From: Kitasatospora kifunensis | GTDB taxonomy: Bacteria > Actinomycetota > Actinomycetes > Streptomycetales > Streptomycetaceae | Assembly (NCBI RefSeq): GCF_014203855.1 | Contig: NZ_JACHJV010000001.1 | Location: 1,426,001 to 1,490,000 of the forward strand | Direction of reading: 5' to 3' | Length of the DNA stretch: 64,000 bases | In this document: positions 25,362 to 33,269 of the stretch, in pieces | Position numbering within the stretch: position 1 is the stretch's first letter | How the letters are laid out: every line of letters starts with the position of its first letter | The notes under the pieces: model-generated | Told to the model about the DNA's origin: nothing | Seen by the model: only the letters and a program-made list of their open reading frames with translations | The model's database searches: none | Program-made: the position numbers and the translations under genes

Positions 25362-25576
25362 GCGCCTCCCCGTGGCCGCCGATCCTGCGAGCGCAGATCC
25401 GTGGCCAGCAGCCGCCGGCCCTGCAAGCCACCTGCCCGCGCTGCAAAGCCACCTCCGGGCAGCCATGCCGAGGTCCGTCCGGCCGTCGGCTCCACCAGGC
25501 CCACGCGTCGCGGTACGAGGCAGCAGGCCTGAAGCCGCAGGTCGTGACTGACACGGACCCGTGGGAGGCGTCATGA
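25358..25576 (+). CDS. Small phage zinc-finger protein
   Basis: A 72-residue protein, mostly one zinc finger: CPRCKATSGQPC, then RRLHQAHASRYEAAG. It is probably nucleic-acid binding. It starts and ends in the coupled GAGGCGTCATGA cassette. Confidence 0.72.
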   Translation: MSASPWPPILRAQIRGQQPPALQATCPRCKATSGQPCRGPSGRRLHQAHASRYEAAGLKPQVVTDTDPWEAS

Positions 25577-25785
25577 CCTCCCAGGTCAGCACAGTGCCGG
25601 ACGCGGTCGGGGCGGTGATTCAGGCTGTACTGGATGAGCACCCGGCGGCGGAGCGGTCCGCGTACGGCTGGCTGATCGTCGAGGCGCTGCGGGCGGACGG
25701 CTGGGTCGTGGTCGCGCCGACGGGCCGTGCCACGAGGGCGGCCGCAGACCCGTCGTCCGCACAGAACGGCTCACAGGGCCGCTGA
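25573..25785 (+). CDS. Small hypothetical protein
   Basis: A 70-residue protein with a helical core (AVGAVIQAVLDEHPAAERSA, GWLIVEALRADGWVVV). ATG 25573 overlaps the upstream stop and has GGGAGG at a good distance. The function is unknown. Confidence 0.68.
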   Translation: MTSQVSTVPDAVGAVIQAVLDEHPAAERSAYGWLIVEALRADGWVVVAPTGRATRAAADPSSAQNGSQGR

Positions 25786-25862
25786 CGGCTCAAACGTCGC
25801 CCGCTTCCTTCTCGGCCCGTGAGGTCGCTCAGCAATTTTGGACTCAGCGAAATGAGGCATCT

Positions 25863-26150
25863 ATGCGGTACACCCAGTCTGGGCTCCCGGCGAACGCCGT
25901 CACGCACGGCTCCTGCGGGGGCTGGTGGACGGGACTCGGCCGGTCCCACTGCGCGTCCTGTCACGAGACGTTCAGCGGCGAGTCCGCGGCCGGACGGCAC
26001 CGGGTCGGCGCGCACGGCGTCGACAGACGCTGCATGGACCCGGCGACCGTCGGGCTGGTGGCCCGGCCGATGCCGTTCGGGACGCTGTGGTCGTGGCCAG
26101 CGCCGGAAGTTGCACTGTCGGCGCTGCGCGGTGGGGCGGTGGCGTCGTGA
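25863..26150 (+). CDS. FDXHR-type putative zinc-binding protein
   Basis: A 95-residue protein matching the FDXHR phage family by pattern: CGGWWTGLGRSHCASCHETF, then AGRHRVGAHGVDRRCMDP and FGTLWSW. Cys/His spacing suggests one zinc site. The usual FDxHR motif is degenerate here (AAGRHR). It is coupled to the next gene by GTGA. Confidence 0.72.
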   Translation: MRYTQSGLPANAVTHGSCGGWWTGLGRSHCASCHETFSGESAAGRHRVGAHGVDRRCMDPATVGLVARPMPFGTLWSWPAPEVALSALRGGAVAS

Positions 26151-26563
26151 CTGGTCAGCAGACGTTCAGCGGGAAACCCGCGCGCGGTGCCGCGGAGCCG
26201 TTGCCGACGCGGGAGCAGCTGCTGAACCTGGTGAACCGAACGGAGCGGCATGTCCTGACGCCAGCCGAGACGCATCAGCTGCGGGTCGGGGTGGTGCATC
26301 TCGCGTCGCAGCTGGGTGGTGCTGGGGCGGCGATTCGCCGGTTGACGGCGGAGCGGGATGCGGCGCGTCGTGAGCGTGACGAGGCGGTGCGCGAGCTGGC
26401 CTTGTCGGGTCCGCAGGTGGTCGGCTGCCCGTTCTGTGGGGCGTCGGCGGGTGAGCGCTGTACGTCGGTACGTGGCGCGGAGCCGCCGCGGCAGCCGCAC
26501 GTGGCCAGGTTGGATGCAGCCCAGCGGTGGGTGTTCCGGCAGGCGCTGAACGAAGCGTCATGA
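26147..26563 (+). CDS. Phage protein with coiled coil and C-terminal zinc finger
   Basis: A 138-residue protein: a helical N-terminal half (EQLLNLVNRTERHVLTPAET, then a coiled coil RLTAERDAARRERDEAVREL) and a C-terminal finger CPFCGASAGERC followed by HVARLDA. The finger is the same type as at 24735 and 25358, giving three in one short stretch. Ends NEAS in the GAAGCGTCATGA variant. Confidence 0.72.
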   Translation: MTGQQTFSGKPARGAAEPLPTREQLLNLVNRTERHVLTPAETHQLRVGVVHLASQLGGAGAAIRRLTAERDAARRERDEAVRELALSGPQVVGCPFCGASAGERCTSVRGAEPPRQPHVARLDAAQRWVFRQALNEAS

Positions 26564-26628
26564 CCGTATCCGGGCAGCACGATGCGCCCCACGGTGTTCA
26601 CCGTGTGGCTGGGCGGGGGCGGGGCGGG

Positions 26629-26871
26629 TCAGTCCTGGGTAGTGGCTTCGGACTCGGCGACGGAAGACCAGGGGCCGGCTGCGGGCCGTTCGGGGAGTTT
26701 GGCTCCGGGTCGGCGCATGTACCAGCGGATGAATTCTCGGAGGACGGCTGCGCGGGGGCTGCGGCCTTCGGGGTGCATTGCTTTGGTGGCGTCGAGGAAT
26801 GGGGCCCACTCTGTGGCGTTCGGGACGCGGATGTTCTTGGACTTCTCGTAGTCGTCGCTTGTCTTGACCAT
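26629..26871 (-). CDS. Ribbon-helix-helix-like DNA-binding protein
   Basis: An 80-residue protein with an RHH pattern: strand KNIRVPN, then helix ATEWAPFLDATKAM and helix SPRAAVLREFIRWYMR. It is the only leftward gene inside the 16.6-38 kb rightward train. Its ATG lies at the expected start point of a promoter with TTGCCC (26906-26901) and TACCAT (26883-26878) 17 bp apart, so the mRNA may be leaderless. One of four TGYACCCACAAG repeats lies in that spacer, indicating autoregulation or a partition/segregation site. Confidence 0.75.
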   Translation of the reverse strand: MVKTSDDYEKSKNIRVPNATEWAPFLDATKAMHPEGRSPRAAVLREFIRWYMRRPGAKLPERPAAGPWSSVAESEATTQD

Positions 26872-26889
26872 GCTCGCATGGTATCGGCC

Positions 26890-26994
26890 TGTACCCACAA
26901 GGGCAACGGCAAGCGAGCCGCCATGTACCCACAAGATTCTTTGGCAGGCCCCTTGTCTTGCACCCACAAGATGCGTAGCGTTGCACCCACAAGG
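26890..26994. promoter_or_regulatory. Four direct repeats TGYACCCACAAGR
   Basis: Copies are at 26890-26902, 26924-26936, 26959-26971 and 26982-26994, offset by 34, 35 and 23 bp. They fill the divergent region between the RHH gene and the gene at 27037. Copy 1 lies between the -35 and -10 of the leftward promoter. Copy 3 lies in the spacer of a possible rightward promoter (TTGTCT, 17 bp, TAGCGT). They are likely operators of the RHH protein. Confidence 0.78.
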
Positions 26995-27036
26995 AACGGC
27001 GCCGGGCCGGACCAAGTAGCAACACTGGAGCGCCCG

Positions 27037-27366
27037 ATGCTCGCCGCCACCCGCACCGCCCGCCAGGCCCTCCGCTCCCGCCGCCACGCCAACCAGAAGC
27101 GCACCATCGCCACCTTCGTCGGCAAGACCACCACCGACACCGCGACCGCCAAGGCCGTCACCGCCGCCCTCCGCAAGACCGCCCGCACCCTCCGTGCCAC
27201 CGGCCAGCTCGGCAAGGTCCAGACCCGCATCGGCCGCGTCGCCGCCGGCGTCATCGGCCCCGTCTACCGCTACACCGCCGCACAGATCGCCCGGATCGCC
27301 GCCGCCTACCGGCCCCGCAAAGCCGAGTACAAGACCGTCGCGCTGCGCCTCGCCCTCGCCGCCTGA
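27037..27366 (+). CDS. Basic Ala/Thr-rich protein
   Basis: A 109-residue strongly basic protein (LAATRTARQALRSRRHANQK..., KAVTAALRKTARTLRATGQL) that looks like a small nucleic-acid-binding or nucleoid-type protein; no family is recognised. It diverges from the RHH gene across the four repeats and restarts the rightward train. Confidence 0.68.
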   Translation: MLAATRTARQALRSRRHANQKRTIATFVGKTTTDTATAKAVTAALRKTARTLRATGQLGKVQTRIGRVAAGVIGPVYRYTAAQIARIAAAYRPRKAEYKTVALRLALAA

Positions 27367-27415
27367 CCGCCACCCAGACCACCCGCCCGCGCACCACCGC
27401 ATGAAAGGCCCTGCC

Positions 27416-27631
27416 GTGACCATCACTCCCGCCTGGGAAATCACCTGGACTGAACTCGTCGACGAGTTCGGTACGACCGAGAACTACCTCGCTCGCGCAT
27501 TCAGTCAGGCCGCAGCCGATCGCATCATCGCCGACTGCCTGGACAACGAGTGGGCCGAGAACATCACCGTACGCAAGACCAAGGCGAAGATCACCAACCC
27601 GGAGCACCCGCTGTACAAGGCGGCCGTCTAA
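27416..27631 (+). CDS. Small hypothetical protein
   Basis: A 71-residue protein (VTITPAWEITWTELVDEFGT...) with alpha/beta character. GTG 27416 follows GAAAGG; the in-frame ATG at 27401 has no ribosome site. The stop TAA abuts the next ATG. The function is unknown. Confidence 0.68.
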   Translation: MTITPAWEITWTELVDEFGTTENYLARAFSQAAADRIIADCLDNEWAENITVRKTKAKITNPEHPLYKAAV

Positions 27632-27873
27632 TGGCCACGACGAAGCTCATGTACCGCGTCACTGCCACAGACAACGGGGGTTGCCGCTACGGCAGCGACT
27701 CCACGGGCGCGGATCCGCGGGCCCTCGCGGACCGGGTCGCAGCTGAGACCCGCAGCGCCCGGCCCGACATGTCCGGCCCGCTCACCGTCCACGTGTGGGC
27801 CGCCCGCGACGGCGAGCACTCCCGCCTGCCCATCCCCGCCGACGCCGTGCGGTTCGACTACCCCGCCGTCTGA
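27631..27873 (+). CDS. Small hypothetical protein
   Basis: An 80-residue protein (TKLMYRVTATDNGGCRYGSD..., DMSGPLTVHVWAARDGEHSR) likely forming a small beta-rich fold. It starts in the stop of the previous gene (TAATG). The function is unknown. Confidence 0.68.
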   Translation: MATTKLMYRVTATDNGGCRYGSDSTGADPRALADRVAAETRSARPDMSGPLTVHVWAARDGEHSRLPIPADAVRFDYPAV

Positions 27874-27948
27874 TGGCCGCCCGGGTGCCCGTCCCGTACG
27901 GGCACCCTGCCACCCAGCCCGCCGCCTGACCGAGAGGGAAACCGCGCC

Positions 27949-29658
27949 GTGAGCAAGTCCACGACCATCCGTCGCACCGCCACCCACCGACCAGCCACCA
28001 GGCGCCGCCGCTTCCGCAACGACGACCTCATCGCAGTCGACCTGTTCTCCGGCTTCGGAGGCCTGACCCGCGGCATCGAAACGGCCGGGTTCACCACGAT
28101 CATGGCCGCCAACCACAACGCCTACAAAGTCGAGGTCCACGAGGCGAACCACCCCAACGCCGAACACTGGATCGCCGACCTGGTCGACCCCGACGCAGCG
28201 GACTACCACTCCGCCCGAGACCTGCCCGCAGCCGACCTCCTCGTCGCCGGCGTCTCCTGCGTCAACCACTCGCAGGCCAACACCCAGAAGGCCTACGAGC
28301 AGCGGATGTCCCTCTTCGACCTCGACGACCCCGACTTCGACGCCCGCGTCACCAGGTCCGAGCGAGACCGGGCCACCGCGAATTGCGTTTTGCACTATGC
28401 CGCCCAGCACCACCCGCGGCTGATCATCGTCGAGTGCACCACCGAACTCACCTCCTGGGGCCCAGCTCTCCCCGGCCGCCCGAAGGTCGGAGACGGCTCC
28501 ACCTACCGGTGGTGGCTCAAACAGTTCGACCTGCTCGGCTACCAGCACAAGGTCCTGTACCTGAACTCGATGTTCTTCGGCGTGCCGCAGTCACGCGACC
28601 GCCTGTACATCGCTTTCTCGGACAAGTCTCTTCCCACGCCCGACCTCGACCACAGGCCCGTGTCGCGGTGTCACCACTGCGATCGAGATGTTGAGGCCGT
28701 GTGGTCGTGGAAGACCGGGATCCCCGCGACCGGGTCGGTGCGCTACGGCAAGCAGTACGAGTACCGCTGCCCGAGCTGTCACCGTCCGGTCGTCCCTCCG
28801 ATGACGCCGTCGCTGGCTGCCCTCGACCTGAGCAACCTCGGCACCCGCATCGGGGACCGGCCCAAGCCCCTCGCCGCAACCACGATGGCCCGCGCGGAGC
28901 GGTGCCGCCGACGGTTCGCAGAGTTCCCCGCCGTCCTCATGCCGGCCAAGGCCGTGCACGGCAGCGAACGGCACCCGTGGCAGCCGATGTCGACCCAGAC
29001 CAGTCAGCAGGAGACCGCGATCCTGTCCACTGGCACGGTGATCGCCGCGCATCGGCACAACGGCGACGGACAGCACATCACCCTGCCGATGGACACGGTC
29101 ACCACGACGCACGAGAAAGCGCTGCTGCTCGCCGTCGACAACTTCCAGGGCAGCCCCCGCGGCGTCCATGAACCGCTGCCGACGCAGGGCGGCTCGGAGA
29201 CCCTCGGACTTCTGTCCGCCGGGGTGATGCCGTACCGGAAGAACACCCTCCCTTCGATGCACGTCGAGGCGATGCCGACGGTCACCGCCGAACAGATCCC
29301 CGGCCTGCTGTTCTCCGGCTGGTACAAGCAGAACGGTTCCGTGGGGAACGAGACCGCGCCGCACCCCATGACCGACTCGCTTGGCACCCTTACCGCCCGC
29401 GATACCACTGCGCTGCTCATGGCCGAGTGGCGGGCCGCGCTCAGCGAGCTGCGGCTGGAGGACTGCTACTTCCGCATGATGCGGGAGTACGAGATCGGCC
29501 GCGGCTGCGGCTTTGACGTCAACTTCCCCGGCTACGAAGGCTCGTTCGTCGTGTGGGGTAGCGCCCGCGACCAGGTCGACGGATACGGGAACGCCGTATC
29601 TCCTCAGGTCGGAACCTGGATCGGGTCCCGCCTGCGCTCCATTCTCCACGGCGTCTGA
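27949..29658 (+). CDS. Cytosine-C5 DNA methyltransferase (phage-type)
   Basis: A 569-residue SAM-dependent DNA methylase. Motif I is DLFSGFGGLT (residues 31-40). Motif IV is GVSCVNHSQ, with the nucleophile Cys104 kept but the usual preceding Pro replaced by Ser. Motif VI is VECT, with Glu162 kept. Motif VIII is QSRDRLYIAF and motif X is GNAVSPQVG near the end. A zinc ribbon (CHHC...CPSC, residues 241-277) is inserted before the target-recognition region. No restriction endonuclease is adjacent, so it probably protects element DNA or marks it. GTG start with GAGAGGG upstream. Confidence 0.92.
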   Translation: MSKSTTIRRTATHRPATRRRRFRNDDLIAVDLFSGFGGLTRGIETAGFTTIMAANHNAYKVEVHEANHPNAEHWIADLVDPDAADYHSARDLPAADLLVAGVSCVNHSQANTQKAYEQRMSLFDLDDPDFDARVTRSERDRATANCVLHYAAQHHPRLIIVECTTELTSWGPALPGRPKVGDGSTYRWWLKQFDLLGYQHKVLYLNSMFFGVPQSRDRLYIAFSDKSLPTPDLDHRPVSRCHHCDRDVEAVWSWKTGIPATGSVRYGKQYEYRCPSCHRPVVPPMTPSLAALDLSNLGTRIGDRPKPLAATTMARAERCRRRFAEFPAVLMPAKAVHGSERHPWQPMSTQTSQQETAILSTGTVIAAHRHNGDGQHITLPMDTVTTTHEKALLLAVDNFQGSPRGVHEPLPTQGGSETLGLLSAGVMPYRKNTLPSMHVEAMPTVTAEQIPGLLFSGWYKQNGSVGNETAPHPMTDSLGTLTARDTTALLMAEWRAALSELRLEDCYFRMMREYEIGRGCGFDVNFPGYEGSFVVWGSARDQVDGYGNAVSPQVGTWIGSRLRSILHGV

Positions 29659-29718
29659 CGCCCCGTCTGACGGTCGTCATCACCCGCTAGCCACCCGCAC
29701 ACCAACCCGGAGACCACT

Positions 29719-29952
29719 GTGAGCACCCAGAACACCACCACTGTCAGCATCCCCCAGCACGTTGCGGACGAGTTCGTCGACGCGTTCACCATCGAGATCG
29801 CGACCGATCTTGCGCAGCAGCTCAGCTGCCACGAAGTCGGCAAGCTTGCCGACCTGTTGACCGCGCTCGGCGCGCCAGATGTCGCTGCTGTCTGGATCGA
29901 GGAGCACTCGCTTGGCGACGACAACAGCGACAGTCACCACCTCGGCAACTAG
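29719..29952 (+). CDS. Small acidic hypothetical protein
   Basis: A 77-residue protein (TTVSIPQHVADEFVDAFTIE..., CHEVGKLADLLTALGAPDVA), helical and acidic. GTG start. I recognise no family. Confidence 0.65.
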   Translation: MSTQNTTTVSIPQHVADEFVDAFTIEIATDLAQQLSCHEVGKLADLLTALGAPDVAAVWIEEHSLGDDNSDSHHLGN

Positions 29953-30007
29953 TGGTTCCCTGCCCGGCGGTTGTCGCCACCGGGCCTGCCCTCCCAAGGA
30001 GCCCCGA

Positions 30008-30466
30008 ATGACCACGCCCGTGATGACCGCCACACCCGCCGAGACTGTCCAGGCTCTTCCGGACTCCCTGATCACGGCGTTCTACGCGCGCACCGAGCCG
30101 CTGCCCGGCGGCCATCTCGCCTGGACCGGCGCCCGCGATGGTCACGGCGTTGGTGTTCTCACACACCGCCGGGGCCGATACACCGCAGCCCGGATCGGTT
30201 TCCGTCTCGCGAACGGCACCGATCCGGTCGGACCGGTCAAGGCTGGCTGCGGGATGTCGGGTTGTGTCGAGCCGACCCACCTCGACGATCGACCTCGGCG
30301 TGCCCGTGACCGTGCCGCGCTTCGGATCGTCCTGGCCCCGCCGAGGCCGCTGTGCGCCTTCTGCGAGGAGCCGGTGACTTCGGGCCGGGTCGATTCGGCG
30401 TACTGCGGCAAGAGTTGCCGGCAGAAGGCCTATTACTGGCGCGTTGCCGGGCGCCGCGCCAGTTGA
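30008..30466 (+). CDS. HNH-like protein with C-terminal zinc knuckle
   Basis: A 152-residue protein. HLAWTGARDGHGVGVLTH and CGMSGCVEPTHL resemble the metal-binding core of phage HNH/AP2-type endonucleases, though the first His of HNH is not clear. The C-terminus carries CAFCEEPVTSGRVDSAYCGK, a treble-clef-like zinc knuckle. It may be a homing-type or regulatory DNA-binding protein. AAGGAG precedes the ATG. Confidence 0.6.
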   Translation: MTTPVMTATPAETVQALPDSLITAFYARTEPLPGGHLAWTGARDGHGVGVLTHRRGRYTAARIGFRLANGTDPVGPVKAGCGMSGCVEPTHLDDRPRRARDRAALRIVLAPPRPLCAFCEEPVTSGRVDSAYCGKSCRQKAYYWRVAGRRAS

Positions 30467-30531
30467 CGGGCCACCAGCCACGTGCCCGCGAATCATCCCA
30501 CCAGCTGCCACACACTCCTTGGAGCCCCGCC

Positions 30532-30894
30532 ATGACCGACCAGCCCGTACAGCTCGCCGTCCCGCTCAAGACCGGCGTCACAGAGACCTGGGAGTCCTTC
30601 CCGACCAACACCCCCGGTCTCCTCGCCGATGAGATCCCCGAGCACCACCGCCAGCCTGGCGAGAGGGCGCACTGGCGAATCAGCCACCACTCCGGGCTGA
30701 CCTTCGGCGCCTTCTATACGAAGCAGGCCGTGTTCACGGCCGCCGAGTACGTCGCCGACATGGCGGACTGGACGCGCCCCGCCGAGGAACTCGCCGCAGA
30801 TCCGGGCCTCGATCTGGACGAGCTGTTCACGCGGGTGCTGCAGGCCGATGGGATCCCGCTGTTCCGCACCATCCCCGCCGCCCCGACTGCCTGA
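30532..30894 (+). CDS. Hypothetical protein
   Basis: A 120-residue acidic protein (TDQPVQLAVPLKTGVTETWE..., GAFYTKQAVFTAAEYVADMA). TTGGAG precedes the ATG. It is followed 10 bp later by another small gene. No domain is recognised. Confidence 0.68.
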   Translation: MTDQPVQLAVPLKTGVTETWESFPTNTPGLLADEIPEHHRQPGERAHWRISHHSGLTFGAFYTKQAVFTAAEYVADMADWTRPAEELAADPGLDLDELFTRVLQADGIPLFRTIPAAPTA

Positions 30895-30904
30895 GGAGCC
30901 CACC

Positions 30905-31216
30905 ATGTCCGACTCTGAGATCCCAGCCAGCGCCGACGGCATGCCGAACCCCGGCATCTATCGGCCATCGATGTTCATCTGCGGCGTCAACCAGGCCGAC
31001 TCGTACGTCCTGTTCGACGCCCGACCCGGTGCCGACATCGCCGCCGCCCTGCTGCAGGAAGTCACCGACTGGTGGCAGTCCCTGCGGTCGCTGCCCGACG
31101 GCATCGTCCCAGACGGCGTGCAGCAGGCGATGGACGCTCTGCACAACGCGGCGTGCGGCTGGAGCGAGTGGCTCGCCCAGTCCGAGAAGCACAATCCGAC
31201 CGGAGACGCCCGATGA
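30905..31216 (+). CDS. Hypothetical protein
   Basis: A 103-residue protein (SDSEIPASADGMPNPGIYRP..., VTDWWQSLRSLPDGIVPDGV), mainly helical in its second half. GAGGAG lies upstream, and its stop overlaps the next ATG. The function is unknown. Confidence 0.68.
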   Translation: MSDSEIPASADGMPNPGIYRPSMFICGVNQADSYVLFDARPGADIAAALLQEVTDWWQSLRSLPDGIVPDGVQQAMDALHNAACGWSEWLAQSEKHNPTGDAR

Positions 31217-31446
31217 CCGCCACCGAGTGGGTGCTGACCCCGCAGAACCTTGGCGAACTGTGGAACCTGATCGGCCACGCCAAGCAGCACCAGTCCTACC
31301 CCGAGGGCAGCCGCCGACTGCAGGTCGACGGCCTCACCATCTGGCCGCATGCCGACCGGCCCCGTACGTGGGCCCGGTTCGGCGACACGATCCGCCGCGA
31401 CGGCCAGCGTTGGACCGTCACCACCCCCGAGGGAGGCCCCCGATGA
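31213..31446 (+). CDS. Small hypothetical protein
   Basis: A 77-residue protein (TATEWVLTPQNLGELWNLIG..., GDTIRRDGQRWTVTTPEGG). ATGA overlaps on both sides couple it to its neighbours. The function is unknown. Confidence 0.66.
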   Translation: MTATEWVLTPQNLGELWNLIGHAKQHQSYPEGSRRLQVDGLTIWPHADRPRTWARFGDTIRRDGQRWTVTTPEGGPR

Positions 31447-31835
31447 CCGCCCCGACCCGTATCCAGCGCCGCCGTACGAAGGGCTGGCGCTGCCCCGACA
31501 ACACCGTGATCGTGAGCAGGCCGTCCCGCTTCGGGAACCCGTTCACGATCCAGGGATGCATCGACGCCGAGTGGACCGACAGCGTCGCCGAGGCGCGCCG
31601 GATCTGCACCCAGACGTTCGAAGAATGGCTCGACGGCAACCTGCTCGGCGGTCCGGGGCCCGATGGCACCGCATGGTCGGCGCAGCGACTCGACTGGATC
31701 AACAGCCACCTCGTCGACCTGCGCAGCAAGAACCTTGCTTGCTACTGCCCGCTGCCCGAGCCGGGCCAGCCCGACCACTGCCACGCCGCGGTGCTCCTGC
31801 GCCTCGCCAACTTGACCACCGGAGAACCCCTATGA
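31443..31835 (+). CDS. DUF4326 protein
   Basis: A 130-residue protein of the DUF4326 family, common in phages: VIVSRPSRFGNPFTIQG near residue 25 and a C-terminal RSKNLACYCPLPEPGQPDHC with HAAVLLRLAN. The conserved Cys/His cluster suggests metal or nucleotide binding; the function is unknown. Coupled at both ends. Confidence 0.82.
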   Translation: MTAPTRIQRRRTKGWRCPDNTVIVSRPSRFGNPFTIQGCIDAEWTDSVAEARRICTQTFEEWLDGNLLGGPGPDGTAWSAQRLDWINSHLVDLRSKNLACYCPLPEPGQPDHCHAAVLLRLANLTTGEPL

Positions 31836-32266
31836 CCGTCCCGTTGTCCGACGAGCAGCACGCCGCCATCCGCGCCCGCGAACAGGCCGCCACCCCCGGG
31901 CCGTGGACAGTCGAGTGGGACCACGACGACGTCTCCGACCAGCCGTTCCCCGTCAGCCTCGGGCCGATCGGCTACCTGGAGCACCACGGCGAACGAGACG
32001 TCGCCGACGCCGAGTTCATCGCCCATGCCCGCGAGGACGTGCCGCTGCTGCTCGCGGAGGTGGACCGGTTGCGCGCCGAGCTGGCCACCGCCCGCGCCGA
32101 CGCGATCAACGAGGCGATCGGCAGCTTCACCGGCCTCGCCAATCTGGCCCCCGACTCGCACCGCGCGCCGGGCCTCAACTTCGCGATCGGCGCCCTGATG
32201 GCCGTCCGCGACTACCCCGTGCCCGCCGCCCGTACGGCCGCCGCTGACGGCCCGCACACCACCTGA
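31832..32266 (+). CDS. Phage hypothetical protein (Ea22-like pattern)
   Basis: A 144-residue protein with the ATPGPWTVEWD opening and DAEFIAHAREDVPLLLAEVD, followed by a short coiled coil. This pattern is very common in small actinophage proteins of unknown function. ATG overlaps the DUF4326 stop. Confidence 0.72.
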   Translation: MTVPLSDEQHAAIRAREQAATPGPWTVEWDHDDVSDQPFPVSLGPIGYLEHHGERDVADAEFIAHAREDVPLLLAEVDRLRAELATARADAINEAIGSFTGLANLAPDSHRAPGLNFAIGALMAVRDYPVPAARTAAADGPHTT

Positions 32267-32314
32267 CTGCCCACCCCCGGGGCCGCAACCCGCAGCCCCG
32301 CCCAAGGAGGTTCG

Positions 32315-32623
32315 ATGTCCATCACCATCGACCAGACCATCGACGAACTCCTCGCCTCCGGCCGCGTCCAGGGCGACGTGCAGGTGGCTGGCCGGATCAC
32401 CGCCGCGGAGCTGCAAACGACCGCGTCCGGCTACGACTGGGCTGTGCTCATGCTCGACGACGGGACCGCCGTGATCGAGGTGCATGTGCTGCCGAGGACC
32501 TGGCGGGACGTCACCGTCCCGATCCTGACTAACGCCCGGCTGGCCGTGACCGGCCTGCTCAACGCCGTGTCGGGAGAACTGACCATCATCGCCCTCAGTG
32601 TCACCGTCGCCGACCCGGCCTGA
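32315..32623 (+). CDS. Small OB-fold-like protein
   Basis: A 102-residue protein: GRVQGDVQVAGRITAAELQT, WAVLMLDDGTAVIEVHVLPR, DVTVPILTNARLAVTGLLNA. The strand pattern matches an OB-fold nucleic-acid-binding domain of the kind fused to DNA polymerase III alpha. A good AAGGAGG precedes the ATG. The role is unknown. Confidence 0.66.
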   Translation: MSITIDQTIDELLASGRVQGDVQVAGRITAAELQTTASGYDWAVLMLDDGTAVIEVHVLPRTWRDVTVPILTNARLAVTGLLNAVSGELTIIALSVTVADPA

Positions 32624-32637
32624 CTCAAGGAGCCATT

Positions 32638-32829
32638 GTGCCCAACCTCACCGACGAGCAGGTACTCGCCCTTGCCTCCCGCGGTCTCGGCGCCCGCGAC
32701 ATTGCCCACCATCTCGGCGTCGGCGAGCCGGCCGTCCACACCGCGGTCGCCCGGGTCCGCCGGCGGCTGGACGCCCGCAGCCTCGACCACGCCGTCCAGA
32801 TCCACCAGACCAGCAAGGAGCAGTCGTGA
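32638..32829 (+). CDS. Solo LuxR-type HTH protein
   Basis: A 63-residue protein consisting only of a GerE-like helix-turn-helix: LTDEQVLALASRGLGARDIA, HHLGVGEPAVHTAVARVRRR. It is the second such solo domain in the element (compare 20912). GTG start with AAGGAG upstream; its stop overlaps the next GTG. Confidence 0.72.
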   Translation: MPNLTDEQVLALASRGLGARDIAHHLGVGEPAVHTAVARVRRRLDARSLDHAVQIHQTSKEQS

Positions 32830-33269
32830 CTGACCAAACCCCCGCCGAGATCGCCTACCAGTCCTACGGCAACACCACCGGCAACCGGAATTTTCTCGGC
32901 CAGCCCATGCCCGTCTGGGACGCGCTCCCGCACGTCATCCAACTCGCCTGGCAGAACGCCGTCGCCGACGCCATCGTGGCCTCCGCAACGACGCCGCGCG
33001 AGGTCGACGTCTACCCCGTCGGCCTATTTGCCGACATCAAGACGTGGGCGGGCGAGCCTGATCGTCGGGCTGCCTGGCGGCGCCTGCTTCGTGACGCCCG
33101 ACGGGGACTGCGCCGGATGACCTGGCGGCGGTACTTGACCGCTGGGTTCCTTGCCGAGCCAGGCGTATGGCCTGACGGTCTCGCCCGGGGCGGCTCGGGT
33201 TGGACCCGCGGTCGGGCGCTGCGCGACCTGCAGCGGCGTCCCTCGGTGCCCGGCGAGGTGGCCCGGTGA
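32826..33269 (+). CDS. Hypothetical protein
   Basis: A 147-residue protein. The start (TDQTPAEIAYQSYGNTTGNR) and PVWDALPHVIQLAWQNAVAD are typical of small phage proteins, with an Arg-rich C-terminal third (RLLRDARRGLRRMTWRRYL). Coupled by GTGA at both ends. The function is unknown. Confidence 0.68.
   Translation: MTDQTPAEIAYQSYGNTTGNRNFLGQPMPVWDALPHVIQLAWQNAVADAIVASATTPREVDVYPVGLFADIKTWAGEPDRRAAWRRLLRDARRGLRRMTWRRYLTAGFLAEPGVWPDGLARGGSGWTRGRALRDLQRRPSVPGEVAR

Noticed and set aside
26890..26994. CRISPR array
   Set aside because: Only four 12-13 bp repeats with uneven 10-23 bp gaps and no cas genes; operator sites fit better.
26527..27366. Single long rightward frame running through the RHH gene and repeats
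   Set aside because: It crosses a well-supported leftward gene and a promoter region; the real gene starts at ATG 27037 with a ribosome site.
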